The position numbers were made by a program, and so were the translations under genes. 64,000 bases of DNA, taken from NCBI GenBank assembly GCA_044227805.1, contig JBGAWA010000002.1, positions 1 to 64,000 of the forward strand, written 5' to 3'. Positions 16,263 through 26,102 of the stretch are shown here, one piece after another. Position 1 is the first letter of the stretch. The number at the start of each line of letters is the position of its first letter. Source of the stretch: JACCZZ01 sp044227805. GTDB taxonomy: Bacteria > Bacteroidota > Bacteroidia > Chitinophagales > UBA10324. The notes beneath the pieces were generated by a model that saw only the letters and a list, made by a program, of their open reading frames with translations, had not been told where the DNA came from and did not search any database.

Positions 16263-17054
16263 ATGAACAAGTTCATTTTACTTTCAATCGCTTTACTGTT
16301 TGTGATTACGATTTCCAATGCACAAACACCCATGCAGTTTGCTGGGGTGGACTGCAACGGTGCTACTGTTGATATGTTTGCTGACCTTGATGCCGGCAAG
16401 GCTGTTATCCTCCATTTCTATATGCCCAGCTGTGGTAGTTGTCCGCCGCCAGCGCAAAAAATTCAAACCATGGCTAACAACATTAATGCAATGTATCCGG
16501 GCATGGTAAAGGGATTTGCTTTTCCTTTTCAGAATAGTACTACCTGCAGTTATTCGGCTGGCTGGGTCTCATCAAACAATTTGGGAACCCTGTATCAACC
16601 CATGGACAGTGGTGCAACACAAGTAGCCAACTACGGCGGTTTCGGAATGCCAACAGTAGTGTTGCTGGGCGGTTCAGGGGATAACAAGCGCGTGATGTTT
16701 TCCACGTTGAGTTTCTCTACCAGTGACACCACCATGATGAGGGATTCCATCCTCGCTATGCTTAATGGTTCAACCGGCATTAACGATTTGCCAGGCAGTG
16801 TTGCTTCGTTCAAGGTGTTTCCCAACCCGGCAAGTGACAATGTTTTTATCAATATTGATTTGAAAGAAACAACGAACATGCAGATTGATGTTACTGATAT
16901 CACCGGAAAGCAGATTGCCGTTATCATGAATGAAATTCAAGGTGGACTGGTATCCAGGCAATACAGCCTTGCTATGTTACCCAGTGGAAATTATTTCATC
17001 CGCTTACTGGCAAACGGCAAAACCGCAACACAGAAAATCACCGTTACACATTAA
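16263..17054 (+). CDS. T9SS-sorted thioredoxin-like protein
   Basis: 263 residues. Signal peptide 1-20 (ISNAQ), then a thioredoxin-fold domain with a CxxC pair, C57 and C60, in MPSCGSCPPPAQ. The C-terminal ~75 residues are a T9SS type-A sorting domain (VFPNPASDNVFINIDL, then GNYFIRLLANGK). The active site differs from WCxxC thioredoxins, with Ser before the first Cys and Pro after the second, which recalls Sco/AhpC-TSA-like or copper-handling thioredoxin folds. It would act on the cell surface or outside the cell. It ends 2 bp before the next gene, a tight operon. Confidence 0.85.
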   Translation: MNKFILLSIALLFVITISNAQTPMQFAGVDCNGATVDMFADLDAGKAVILHFYMPSCGSCPPPAQKIQTMANNINAMYPGMVKGFAFPFQNSTTCSYSAGWVSSNNLGTLYQPMDSGATQVANYGGFGMPTVVLLGGSGDNKRVMFSTLSFSTSDTTMMRDSILAMLNGSTGINDLPGSVASFKVFPNPASDNVFINIDLKETTNMQIDVTDITGKQIAVIMNEIQGGLVSRQYSLAMLPSGNYFIRLLANGKTATQKITVTH

Positions 17055-17056
17055 CC

Positions 17057-17767
17057 GTGAATAAATTGATCATCCGCCAATCGGTTTTATCAGCAGTCAT
17101 CTCCATGACGACTGTTGTCACCACTCATGCTCAGCCATATTCCATACTACCCAACGACAGCATTGTGCTGACCGGCGCATTGGATGATTTACAGACACTC
17201 AGTATCCAACAGCAAAACATTTCATCTGATACGTTGCATTTGAAATGGGAAAAGGTTGCTGAGAGTTTACCTGAATTATGGGATGCTGAAGTATGCGATA
17301 ATACTGTGTGCAACACAACATTGGTGGACAGCGGTATGATGAATCCTGTTGCTCCGGCGGAATATGGATTGTTGTTACTTCATATTACACCTCATGAAAA
17401 TGGCGGAACTGCCGTTATTCGATACGCTGTCTGGGAAACCGCAACGTCCGACTTAAAAGATACACTCACTTACATACTGTCAGTTTATAACACTTCAGCA
17501 ATGGCGGAGGCAGGAATTGAAAAGTCTTTCAACTTTTCCCCCAACCCTGCCGAAAATTTTATTAGCCTCTACACCGGTTCAACAGAAGAATATTCTGTGG
17601 AAATTTTCAACACCGTTGGTGAACGCATATATTATAGACTTCTCAAAACCCAAAGGGCCGTTCACAGTTCTTCAATAAACATACAGGACTTACCAATGGG
17701 CATATACACTATTTGCATTAAGCAGCAACAGATGACTTTCAGCAGAAAATTAATAATTCAGCATTAG
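17057..17767 (+). CDS. T9SS-sorted hypothetical secreted protein
   Basis: 236 residues from a GTG start, 2 bp after the preceding stop codon. Signal peptide 1-25 ends in THAQ. A ~110-residue beta-rich domain follows with a conserved-looking Cys pair (EVCDNTVCN), then the T9SS type-A domain (FNFSPNPAENFISLYTG..., GIYTICIKQQQ). I do not recognise the middle domain. Translational coupling to the thioredoxin-like gene suggests the two work together, perhaps as a surface pair with the downstream multicopper oxidase. Confidence 0.82.
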   Translation: MNKLIIRQSVLSAVISMTTVVTTHAQPYSILPNDSIVLTGALDDLQTLSIQQQNISSDTLHLKWEKVAESLPELWDAEVCDNTVCNTTLVDSGMMNPVAPAEYGLLLLHITPHENGGTAVIRYAVWETATSDLKDTLTYILSVYNTSAMAEAGIEKSFNFSPNPAENFISLYTGSTEEYSVEIFNTVGERIYYRLLKTQRAVHSSSINIQDLPMGIYTICIKQQQMTFSRKLIIQH

Positions 17768-17855
17768 AATGAAACTGCTCATTTTTTTCAGGAGCTTTTT
17801 TGTGATTTCACTACTAAATGGCGAGAAGGATAAATATTTTATACATGGTGGAAAT

Positions 17856-17876
17856 AGATTCTTCACTGAAAAATCC
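17856..17876. repeat. Degenerate solo hairpin of the repeat family
   Basis: AGATTCTTCACTGAAAAATCC is a decayed version of the repeat's 3' hairpin module, in the gap before the multicopper oxidase gene. Confidence 0.35.
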
Positions 17877-18000
17877 AGTAACAGAAGAGTAGTTTAAGAT
17901 ATTGATAAAAGTGAAATGTAAACGGTACATGGATGTGCCAATTGCCATACGACACAGAATTTTTTGTTTTGTTCATTCAGGAGAAATATCAATTAGGACC

Positions 18001-19719
18001 ATGAAAGGCATAGCAGGCACCTGGCTGTGTTTCATTATGCTTACTGCAAACGCGCAATTTATCAATCAACTTGCCATACCGCCAGCACTCACCGGAACAA
18101 CCTTTAATCTCAACATTCAGAATGGGATCACCCAGTTCTGTGCTGGTATCAATACGCCGACTTATGGAATCAATGGAAATATTCTTGGCCCGACACTAAT
18201 TGTAAACAAATGGGATAGCATTACCCTTACTGTTACCAACTCACTCACAGGGTTTGGAAACAGCACAACCATCCATTGGCATGGTTTGCATGTTCCGGCA
18301 ATGTATGACGGAGGCCCGCATCAGGTGATTTTACAAGCGGCAACATGGAGTCCTCATTTCAGGATGCTGAATAACGCCGGAACCTATTGGTACCATCCCC
18401 ATGGTGACAATAAAACCGATTTGCATGTAAGCAAAGGAATTGCCGGAATGATTATCGTGAAGGATAGTGCCGAGGCTGCCCTGAACCTGCCAGGTACTTA
18501 TGGAACGGATGATTTCCCCATCATCGTGCAGAGCAAGGCATTTGACATTTTACATCAGATTGCAATAGCAACAGAGGAGGATACTTTGATGATGGTCAAT
18601 GGAACTCCTCATGCCTACCTTAATGCACCTGCACAAGTGGTGCGCATGCGTTTGCTGAATGGAAGCAGCAGCCGCAGTTACAATTTTGGTTTTACTGCCA
18701 ATCATACTTTCAAAATGATAGCCAGTGATGGTGGTTTATTGGAGAATGCTATCACCTTAACCCGGATTTTGCTAAGCCCGGGTGAAAGGGCAGAAATATT
18801 ACTGGACTTGCAAGGTGAGCAAGGGGACACCGTTTTTCTAATGGCCTTCAACAGCGAATTACCCAATGGAATTTACGGAGCGGCAACCGTTACCGGTATG
18901 ATGGGTGGCAACATTCCTGGCTACCAGCTCAATCCCTTGAACGGCTCCGACTTCGGAATACTTCAGATCAATGTTGTCGCGCAATCAAGTAATCCCGTTA
19001 CCAGTTTGCCTACCTATCTGGTTGCGCAATCTCCGTTCAACAATTATACAACAACAAGAACATTCACATTCTCGCCTGATACGATGATGAGTGCGGTTGG
19101 ACAAGTTGCCGGACCGTTTAACATTAACGGAGCTCATTTCGACATGAACACGATTAATGTAACCACTTACCTTAACAATGGTGAGAAGTGGCACATTAAA
19201 AACAACACCGGCATTGCACATCCTTTCCATATTCATGATGTGCAATTCAATATTCTTAACGTGAATGGCGGAACGGTTCCTGAGTATTTGAAGGGTAAAA
19301 AGGATGTTGTACTGGTCATGCCGCAGCAATATGTGGAGATTGTAACCAGGTTTGAAGATTTTGCCGATGATAATATTCCCTACATGTATCACTGTCATTT
19401 GTTGCACCATGAAGATGACGGGATGATGGGAAGTTTCAGGGTGATGGATACCACAAACAACGGGATTTCTGCCCTTTCATTGGGAATTGATGGATTGAAG
19501 ATTTATCCCAACCCTGCATCCGAAACGCTCAACATCACGATTCCTTCGACCGAAAAATATTCAGTTGAAATCTTTAACATATTAGGTGAAATGGTGCTTT
19601 CATCTGCTTACAACATTCAGCATTCAGTATTATTCATTCAACAGCTGCAAATCGGTTTATATTTTGTGCGGGTGAAAACGGACAAGGCCATTTCAACGCA
19701 AAAATTAATAAAGCAATAA
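18001..19719 (+). CDS. T9SS-sorted multicopper oxidase
   Basis: About 572 residues from the ATG at 18001, which begins a clean signal peptide (MKGIAGTWLCFIMLTANAQ). A longer frame from TTG 17902 would add 33 residues before it and is unlikely. All four copper-ligand regions are present: HWHG (92-95), YWYHPHGD, HPFHIHDVQF and HCHLLHHEDDGMMG, so type 1, 2 and 3 coppers can bind. The last block carries HCH, a downstream His and a Met axial ligand. The C-terminus is a T9SS type-A domain (IYPNPASETLNITIP). Such oxidases couple oxidation of Cu(I), Mn, phenols or bilirubin-like substrates to O2 reduction. The substrate is unknown. Confidence 0.94.
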   Translation: MKGIAGTWLCFIMLTANAQFINQLAIPPALTGTTFNLNIQNGITQFCAGINTPTYGINGNILGPTLIVNKWDSITLTVTNSLTGFGNSTTIHWHGLHVPAMYDGGPHQVILQAATWSPHFRMLNNAGTYWYHPHGDNKTDLHVSKGIAGMIIVKDSAEAALNLPGTYGTDDFPIIVQSKAFDILHQIAIATEEDTLMMVNGTPHAYLNAPAQVVRMRLLNGSSSRSYNFGFTANHTFKMIASDGGLLENAITLTRILLSPGERAEILLDLQGEQGDTVFLMAFNSELPNGIYGAATVTGMMGGNIPGYQLNPLNGSDFGILQINVVAQSSNPVTSLPTYLVAQSPFNNYTTTRTFTFSPDTMMSAVGQVAGPFNINGAHFDMNTINVTTYLNNGEKWHIKNNTGIAHPFHIHDVQFNILNVNGGTVPEYLKGKKDVVLVMPQQYVEIVTRFEDFADDNIPYMYHCHLLHHEDDGMMGSFRVMDTTNNGISALSLGIDGLKIYPNPASETLNITIPSTEKYSVEIFNILGEMVLSSAYNIQHSVLFIQQLQIGLYFVRVKTDKAISTQKLIKQ

Positions 19720-20058
19720 TCAGGATGTTCTATCCAGGTATTTTTTTTTGGATGGGCTCAAAGCAAATAAAGGGTATTTGAGCTGATTGGGGAATCGAAT
19801 ATTGGCATCGTGTATTAATGCGCTCCCTTGCGTGTTGAGGTTAACCAGAAAAAGTTATGAAAGAGGATAATCGTTCTATGCTGGGATTAAGCCTCTGTCT
19901 GATGCTAACTGCAAAAATTAGGCTCGGAAGATCATAGATAAATTCACAAGAAAGTATCTTTGCTCTGTTTATTATTTTTCATCTTACCTTTTTACCTACT
20001 CTTCTTCTATGTGTACTGCCATCTCAGTATCAGCATCCGGAGTCAATGTTGTTTCCCA
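19720..20058. other. Intergenic region with hairpin and leader of the next gene
   Basis: Non-coding by my reading. A GCTCAAA (19756-19762) / TTTGAGC (19777-19783) inverted repeat follows the multicopper oxidase gene. A TATCTTTG -7 box at 19955-19962 starts the next transcript, giving a leader of about 90 nt before the ATG at 20059. Confidence 0.5.
19955..19962 (+). promoter_or_regulatory. -7 box TATCTTTG that decides the start of the next gene
   Basis: An exact TAnnTTTG match. It overlaps the first codon of the longest open frame (19960), so that frame's upstream part cannot be translated from this promoter. The start at 20059 is preferred. Confidence 0.5.
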
Positions 20059-20910
20059 ATGATCTGGCAACCATCAAATCTAAAGGGTCTTGTACTATTG
20101 CTGTTCATTTCATTCAGCCTCATGCTGCCACTCTGTTGCCATGCACAGCAATCATCCTCCTGCAACTGTGCCGGCATGGCTCCTGCCGGAAAAGGAACCC
20201 TTTACATCACCGCAGGGTATAACCTTGACTGGTACACAGCCAGCGATATACATTTTAAAGATCTTACCACGGATAACTACGATTTCACCCTTTACAAGGT
20301 GAAAGCCGAAGATCGCCCGGGCCTGCAGGATGTTTTACATGAAGACATTACCATTCCGCAGTATTCTTTTCGTGGCGGCTATTGGTTCAACGATAAAAGA
20401 GACCTGGCCATTGAGATTAATTACGACCATGCAAAATATGTGATGATCCAGGATCAACGGGTACACATGACCGGTAATTTCCGCGGTGAATATTATGATC
20501 GTGACACCACCCTGGGTACTGATTTCATACGCTATGAACATACTAACGGTGCAAATTATGCCATGCTGGATCTTGTTAAGCGATGTAACTTCTGGCATGC
20601 TGCTAATCAGCGGCATTGGATCAGCGCCGTGGCAAAAGCAGGAGTGGGGTTCGTGTTGCCCCGCACTGAATCATATATTGCCGGCAGCCACCGTAACGAC
20701 ACCTATCATGTGGCCGGATATGTTGCCGGCATGGAAGCGGGTTTGCGGTATGATTTTCTGAAATACTTTTTTCTCGAAACTACGATGAAAGGATGTTTCG
20801 CTAATTATTCCAATGTGCTTTTATATGGTGATGGCATTGCCAGCCAGCATTGGTGGTCGGCTCAATATATTTTCACACTCGGGCTGCAAGCCCCGGTCAA
20901 AATTTTCTGA
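20059..20910 (+). CDS. Exported hypothetical protein, probable outer-membrane beta-barrel
   Basis: 283 residues from the ATG at 20059, which opens a signal peptide ending LPLCCHAQ. The mature region begins with a Cys-containing stretch (SSCNCAG). It is then built of alternating amphipathic strands rich in Tyr, Asp and Gly (TLYITAGYNLDWYTA, RGGYWFNDKRDLAIEINY, GMEAGLRYDFLKYFFLETTMKG in part) and ends in the aromatic strand IFTLGLQAPVKIF. This fits an 8-10-stranded outer-membrane barrel. No family is recognised. It is probably monocistronic, with its own promoter upstream and a hairpin plus repeat copy 3 downstream. Confidence 0.78.
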   Translation: MIWQPSNLKGLVLLLFISFSLMLPLCCHAQQSSSCNCAGMAPAGKGTLYITAGYNLDWYTASDIHFKDLTTDNYDFTLYKVKAEDRPGLQDVLHEDITIPQYSFRGGYWFNDKRDLAIEINYDHAKYVMIQDQRVHMTGNFRGEYYDRDTTLGTDFIRYEHTNGANYAMLDLVKRCNFWHAANQRHWISAVAKAGVGFVLPRTESYIAGSHRNDTYHVAGYVAGMEAGLRYDFLKYFFLETTMKGCFANYSNVLLYGDGIASQHWWSAQYIFTLGLQAPVKIF

Positions 20911-21000
20911 GTACAGTAAATACACTGTCTTATGAGTGCCTTCAGATGCGCAGCTGCAATCACGGCTGATGAAGTGTTGTGTGTAATGATTAAAAATAAT

Positions 21001-21034
21001 GAACCCGGATTTTTCCATTGAAGTATCCGGGTTC
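21001..21034. repeat. Solo hairpin with GAACCCGGAT / ATCCGGGTTC arms
   Basis: Perfect 10-bp arms flanking TTTTCCATTGAAGT. It corresponds to the last module of the 160-bp repeat with its inverted ends, and lies 36 bp before full copy 3. It may work as a terminator for the convergent genes here. Confidence 0.7.
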
Positions 21035-21069
21035 ATGATCAGCATCGGCACGCATTCAGTATTTCTGCG

Positions 21070-21230
21070 TTAAACCCACTTTTTGCAGTTCAAAACGGCA
21101 ACGGGTTTAACCCCGACGTAGAACTGCTTAGGGTTTGTGAAACATTTTCTTTTCTTGACAAATTGAGCAAACCCTTAGCAGTTTTATGTCGCAGCGAAGC
21201 GGGATTTTTCCATTGAAAAATCCGGGTTAA
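21070..21230 (+). repeat. Intergenic palindromic repeat, copy 3
   Basis: Full-length copy, TTAAACCC (21070) to GGGTTAA (21230), between the convergent beta-barrel and fasciclin genes. The left stem is as in copy 2. The right arm is slightly decayed after CCCTTAGCAGTT (TTATGTCG instead of CTAAGTCG). Confidence 0.92.
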
Positions 21231-21264
21231 AATGAAGCGGGATTTATGATTCAAAGATTCAAAT

Positions 21265-21828
21265 TTAATTGGCGGCAGGTGGAGGCAACAGCACCTTATC
21301 AATTACATACACAATACCGTTTGATGCCCGCACGGATCCTACAATGTTCGCATCGCCAATCATAAATTTCCCATCCTTCCCATGTAACGTAACATTGTCG
21401 CCATTCACCATATTCAGTACCTGTCCGTCCTTCATCATGTCCACATTCAGAACACCAACCCATACATGGTATTGAAGTACATTTTGCAAATCGGCTTTCT
21501 TCTCCGGCTTTAACAAAGCGTCAACCGTTCCGGCGGGTAATTGACTGAATGCATCATTGGTAGGTGCAAATACCGTAAACGGTCCGGCATTCGAAAGGGC
21601 ATCTACCAGTTCAGCAGCTTTCACCGCTGTTACCAGGGTAGAATGATCCTTGGAGCCGACCGCCACTTTTACAATATTGGGCATCGATGCATCATCCTGC
21701 ACGGCCGATTGCCCGGCAGGCGCTTCCGTTGCCGCAGTGGCATTGTCGGTTGTGGTAGTTGAACTATTCTGGCAACTGTTCAGGGTTAATAGTCCTCCGA
21801 CGAGAAGGGTAAACAAAAATGGTTTCAT
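21265..21828 (-). CDS. Fasciclin (FAS1) domain lipoprotein
   Basis: 187 residues. A lipoprotein signal peptide ends at LTLNSC (lipidated Cys at 19), followed by a Thr/Ala-rich linker. One FAS1 domain then runs from about residue 45 to 185, with the H1 box FTVFAPTNDAFSQLP and the H2-like region GIVYVIDKVLLPP. FAS1 domains mediate adhesion or protein-protein contact at the cell surface; no enzymatic activity is expected. It has the usual length for single-domain bacterial members. The gene is flanked by repeat copy 3 downstream and a divergent arylsulfotransferase upstream. Confidence 0.93.
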   Translation of the reverse strand: MKPFLFTLLVGGLLTLNSCQNSSTTTTDNATAATEAPAGQSAVQDDASMPNIVKVAVGSKDHSTLVTAVKAAELVDALSNAGPFTVFAPTNDAFSQLPAGTVDALLKPEKKADLQNVLQYHVWVGVLNVDMMKDGQVLNMVNGDNVTLHGKDGKFMIGDANIVGSVRASNGIVYVIDKVLLPPPAAN

Positions 21829-22071
21829 CAGGTGTGATTTTTTGTTGGCCGAAAATGCTGCACAGCGTCAACCTATAATATGATATAAATCAGGTTAAAA
21901 AATGATTATTATCATATTTAATAAATTCGTGTAAAAACAAGGATTGTCAAAAGGGTTATCTTCATCCCCTGAAATTTAATGGCTGTATGGTATCCGTTTA
22001 CTGCACCCGGCAAAGCCCGTAGCATAAACCGCAGGTCAATACGCCAGTTCACCTTTCATTCAAACGCTGCT

Positions 22072-24171
22072 ATGAAATTAACCGCTTCATTACTTCTCAG
22101 TTGCTTTACCATCCTGCAGGTGTCTGCGCAATTCGCCTACATCAACCCGAAACCTGGCTCTCAGTATAGCCATCCGCAGACGAGTATCATACTTAAAAAC
22201 GGAAGTCTGCTGGACAGAACTTCTTTATCCGGCAAAAACCTGCTGGAAATCTCCGGATCATCCAGCGGAAGGCATGCATGGACAGCACGTTTATCGGACG
22301 ATGATAAGACCGTGGTGATTAAACCTGCCACCGCTTTTGATTTTGGAGAAACCGTCACCGTTACAGTTCACCCTCAGTTGAGAAAAATCAGCGGAGAGAA
22401 AATGGAAGGCGCTACTTTCTCTTTTCAGATCAGGAACAAACCAACACCGGAAGACGAGATCGCTTACGCAGAAATGAGAAAGCAGTCACTGCGGGAGGTG
22501 AGGGGATACGATCCGGCAGAAAAAAATCCGGATGATATCACCTATCCGCTGGATTCGATGCCTGCTTATGTAATCAATGTCAATACTAATCCGGCGCCGG
22601 GCCAGATCTTTTACCGCAATAAGGAAGATCAGACTTCGGAAGTACCCAATACGAATTCATTTGCCACGATTATTGAGAACGATGGCACCATACTGTGGGC
22701 AAGGGATTTGGGACAATTTGGGGCTGACTTTAAACTGAATGCCAATGGCTACATGACCTATTTTGCGGATACCGCGCAATGGATGGTGCTGGACTCCAAC
22801 TATAATCTTATTGATTCGGTGCGGTGCAAGAATGGATATGAACTTGAGACACAGGGGCATGATGTCATGATGTATCCGGATGGCCATGTATTCCTGATGG
22901 CCTATAATCTTCAAACAATTGACATGACTGCATACGGTGGCATTCCAAATGCAAAAGTGCAGGGATTTGTGGTGCAGGAGCTTGATGCTAATCGTGACGT
23001 AGTGTTTGAATGGACAAGCTGGGATCATTTTCTTTTCACAGATGCTAATTCGCATACCCCACTCACCAATTCACAGGTTGATTATGTACATGGAAATTCT
23101 ATAGAGCGCGACTATGATGGTAACATCATCATTTCTTCCCGTAACATGGATGAGATAACAAAAATCAGCCATGAAACAGGTGATATCATCTGGCGACTGG
23201 GTGGTGAAAACAATCAATTCACTTTTGTGAATGACAATATCCCCCAGCATTTTTCCTCACAGCATGATGCCCGCCGTTTGCCGAATGGCAATATTATCCT
23301 GTTCAATAATGGAAATTACCTCTCGCCGTTGATTTCAAGTGCCAAAGAGTATAAGCTGGATGAGGTGAATAAAGTGGCAACATTGGTTTGGTTCTATGAA
23401 CATCCCGATGTAAACGGATTTAAGGTTTATGGGGCGGCAACCGGCAATGCGCAACGCCTGCCCAATGGCAACACCATCATTAACTGGGGATTGATTGCAC
23501 CGAATGTTGGACTGCCCAATCATACGGAAGTAGATTCCAATAAAAATATTGTGTGGGAGATGAGATTCGAATCATCGAAACAGAAATGTTATCGCATACA
23601 TAAGTACGAATGGAATCCCTGCAGCCGGATTACTGGTTATACCATGAAAGTAAAAAAGATCACGCCCAATACAGCGACGGTAAGCTGGGGCGATGCGACA
23701 GGCGCCACTTCCTACAAAGTGCAGCGTCGTGTGGCAGGAACAACGGAATGGAAATCCAAAACCACTTCCTCCGGAAAATTAAAACTGAACAACCTATTGC
23801 CGGCTACTGCCTATGAGTGGCGGGTACTCACCAAATGCACAGGGTTACCGGAAAATACTTCCGCTTATTCAGTAATGGATACATTCACTACCCTTCCGTT
23901 AAAGAGTACTGAATTTTTTATGGCTGAACCACTTCAGTTAACTGTCTATCCTGTTCCGGCTACCGATCAGATTACTATTGCGGTGAGTAATGCTGAACCC
24001 TCTTCACTTACCATCCGCAATATGATCGGAGAAGTTGTTTACTTCCGAAAGATCCTGGCGGCAGAGGATGGCCCCATTCAGATTGATGTGCAGGAGTGGC
24101 CAGCCGGAGTTTATATTGTTGAAATCAATAATGGTGCGCAGTCCGCTGTGCGAAAGATGGTGAAAGAGTAA
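22072..24171 (+). CDS. T9SS-sorted arylsulfotransferase (ASST) family protein with FN3 domain
   Basis: About 699 residues from the ATG at 22072 (signal peptide MKLTASLLLSCFTILQVSAQ). A frame from 21979 would add 31 residues before the signal peptide and is not preferred. An Ig-like domain (to ~140) is followed by a six-bladed ASST propeller (~170-520), with the histidine-rich landmarks ETQGHDVMMYPDGH, DYVHGNSIERDYDGN and SQHDARRLPNGN. PAPS-independent arylsulfate sulfotransferases use a catalytic histidine in this fold to move sulfate between phenols. After it come a fibronectin type III domain (~525-615) and a T9SS type-A tail (VYPVPATDQITIAVS). The gene stands alone with a strong terminator. 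Confidence 0.88.
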   Translation: MKLTASLLLSCFTILQVSAQFAYINPKPGSQYSHPQTSIILKNGSLLDRTSLSGKNLLEISGSSSGRHAWTARLSDDDKTVVIKPATAFDFGETVTVTVHPQLRKISGEKMEGATFSFQIRNKPTPEDEIAYAEMRKQSLREVRGYDPAEKNPDDITYPLDSMPAYVINVNTNPAPGQIFYRNKEDQTSEVPNTNSFATIIENDGTILWARDLGQFGADFKLNANGYMTYFADTAQWMVLDSNYNLIDSVRCKNGYELETQGHDVMMYPDGHVFLMAYNLQTIDMTAYGGIPNAKVQGFVVQELDANRDVVFEWTSWDHFLFTDANSHTPLTNSQVDYVHGNSIERDYDGNIIISSRNMDEITKISHETGDIIWRLGGENNQFTFVNDNIPQHFSSQHDARRLPNGNIILFNNGNYLSPLISSAKEYKLDEVNKVATLVWFYEHPDVNGFKVYGAATGNAQRLPNGNTIINWGLIAPNVGLPNHTEVDSNKNIVWEMRFESSKQKCYRIHKYEWNPCSRITGYTMKVKKITPNTATVSWGDATGATSYKVQRRVAGTTEWKSKTTSSGKLKLNNLLPATAYEWRVLTKCTGLPENTSAYSVMDTFTTLPLKSTEFFMAEPLQLTVYPVPATDQITIAVSNAEPSSLTIRNMIGEVVYFRKILAAEDGPIQIDVQEWPAGVYIVEINNGAQSAVRKMVKE

Positions 24172-24285
24172 GTGGAAACTGGGGCTTTCAGTTGAATGAA
24201 AAAAAGAGAGTTGCCTCAAGTAGTGCGACTTGTAGCAAAGAGGTATCATTCAATCGAGTAGTCCGGTTACATATAAGGATAAAAA

Positions 24286-24321
24286 AACCTGCATTACCAT
24301 AAGGCAATGCAGGTTTTTTTT
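24286..24321. terminator. Bidirectional rho-independent terminator
   Basis: 10-bp stem AACCTGCATT (24286-24295) / AATGCAGGTT (24306-24315), followed by T residues on the plus strand and preceded by an A run. It can serve both the arylsulfotransferase gene and the convergent gene ending at 24393. Confidence 0.9.
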
Positions 24322-24392
24322 GGAGGTTGCACTAATGTTGCCATCCTGAACAGTGGCACCATAAAAAAACGGGTGTTCTTACCTCATTGTTT

Positions 24393-26018
24393 TTAGAGCG
24401 GCATTTTTCCAAACCAAAGTGTTTTACCGCCGGACGATTCACCAAAAAACACGACAGATGTTTCTAACTCAATCGGTAAAAAGGGAAACTTGTTGTTGAG
24501 ATAATACTTGCCTTGCTTGCTTACGCCGAATACGGCAGGGTCATTGATTTTGCCATTGCTGACATCTAACTTGGCCACCACCGGATACATCAGCAATTTG
24601 TATTTTGAATTGCCCAGTTCTTTCTCCGTGCGCATGCCATCTACTTCACCAATCAGCCAGTCCATGTCTTTGCCGTCTGCGGTATGAAGCATCGTTTGCA
24701 TGGCAGGTGCCACTTCACTGAATTTATTTCCTTCCTGCTTATCATATCCGTATTGCGCCTTAAGCGATCCGTCGGGAGAAAACTGAAAGCACAGGAGGTC
24801 GCGGTATTGCCGTGACCCGTCGCCCTTAAGGGTGAAGTTCTGGCCAAACAGAAAAATATTTCCTTTGGGATCCACATCAAAATCACTGAGGTAGAATTTC
24901 TTGCCCTTGTAGGACGGTGACTTTTTCTGTGAGGGAGGTGTTTGCAGCTTTGCTTCGAATTCATCAAGGCTTGGCGCGCTGATAAAATCTAATTTACCGT
25001 TGCTGATCTTCGCCAGCTGAAAGCTCTCCCATTTCATGGCATCAGGATCATCAGAAGGGTTCACCACCTGGTTGAGGTATTTATCATCGCCTTTCGATGG
25101 CCCGAAGATGAAATAATCTTTATCTACCATCGCAATGCTGTTGATACTCCATACTGTATTCGGACTTTTTATACTAATCCGGTCCTTCTGTGAAGCATCA
25201 TTCCCGAAACGCATGAAGGTATAATTGTTAGGAGCAGGATCGGCAACTTTGCCAAGGCCGGGTCCACCCATGGGAGCAAACAGGATGGCGAGATCGTTAT
25301 TGGACAGATCATCGGCATCGGCGTCAAATTCAAGATTGGGATTCCAGACGAGTTGCGCCTGTGCCACAGTCTGAGGATACTGAAATTCAAAATCCGTTTT
25401 GTTAACCATGTCCAGATCCTTGTTAAAAACTGCCGCCAGGTATTTTTTATTAACCAGGTTGGGGTCATCGCCCTTTTGTGCTTTGGTGCCCGCTACTAAC
25501 AATACACTGCCATCCACATCATTTTCCGCTTTTGTCACAAGGGAGTATTTGTTGCCTTCATCTGATTTAGGTTTTAGTTTTTCCAGCAGTTTCACGTCTT
25601 TGTCGTAACCGCCCCAAAACCAGCTCCAGTTATAGTTGATCTGCTTGCGTTTGAGTACCAGCGTTCCGGTAAGATTGTTTTCTACCGAAACAGCTTCCAC
25701 CACATAATTCTCGCCCCGGTATTTGAACCACTTGTATTTTTGGCGGGCTTTCTCAAAATCAATCTGATCAGTTATCAGATTTTTGTAATTGAATTCAAGG
25801 TCAAACTGATAGGTTTCAAACTTCACCTGTTTATCGTTTGCCTTGGTAACAAAGGTGAGCTCAAGCAGGTTTTTGGGTTCTTCAATGTTGATGTTGCCGA
25901 GATAACCGCGATTGGCTTTTCCGGTGATCTCATAAGTCTTTTCAATGGAGAGTTTCTGCGCCTTTGCCTGCCATCCGAAAAGGAGGAGCGCAAGAAACAG
26001 TAATGAATATAATTTCAT
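24393..26018 (-). CDS. Exported protein of unknown function
   Basis: A 541-residue protein with a clear signal peptide (MKLYSLLFLALLLFGWQAKAQ). The mature part is charged and soluble, rich in Lys, Asp and aromatic residues. Recurring short strands of the form KFYLSDFDVDPKGNIFLFGQ and NLEFDADADDLSNNDLAILF suggest a beta-propeller-like or repeat architecture. I recognise no family, catalytic motif, lipobox or T9SS tail, so a periplasmic location is most likely. It faces the arylsulfotransferase gene across a bidirectional terminator. The upstream gene on the same strand, the S4 protein, is about 85 bp away and may share its transcript. Confidence 0.75.
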   Translation of the reverse strand: MKLYSLLFLALLLFGWQAKAQKLSIEKTYEITGKANRGYLGNINIEEPKNLLELTFVTKANDKQVKFETYQFDLEFNYKNLITDQIDFEKARQKYKWFKYRGENYVVEAVSVENNLTGTLVLKRKQINYNWSWFWGGYDKDVKLLEKLKPKSDEGNKYSLVTKAENDVDGSVLLVAGTKAQKGDDPNLVNKKYLAAVFNKDLDMVNKTDFEFQYPQTVAQAQLVWNPNLEFDADADDLSNNDLAILFAPMGGPGLGKVADPAPNNYTFMRFGNDASQKDRISIKSPNTVWSINSIAMVDKDYFIFGPSKGDDKYLNQVVNPSDDPDAMKWESFQLAKISNGKLDFISAPSLDEFEAKLQTPPSQKKSPSYKGKKFYLSDFDVDPKGNIFLFGQNFTLKGDGSRQYRDLLCFQFSPDGSLKAQYGYDKQEGNKFSEVAPAMQTMLHTADGKDMDWLIGEVDGMRTEKELGNSKYKLLMYPVVAKLDVSNGKINDPAVFGVSKQGKYYLNNKFPFLPIELETSVVFFGESSGGKTLWFGKMPL

Positions 26019-26102
26019 GGTCTTGGTTTTTCTGCGAAGTTAATCCAATATCATTATGATCAAAATGATGAAAATGGTTTAGATAGCTTTCAGTCGTGGA
26101 TG

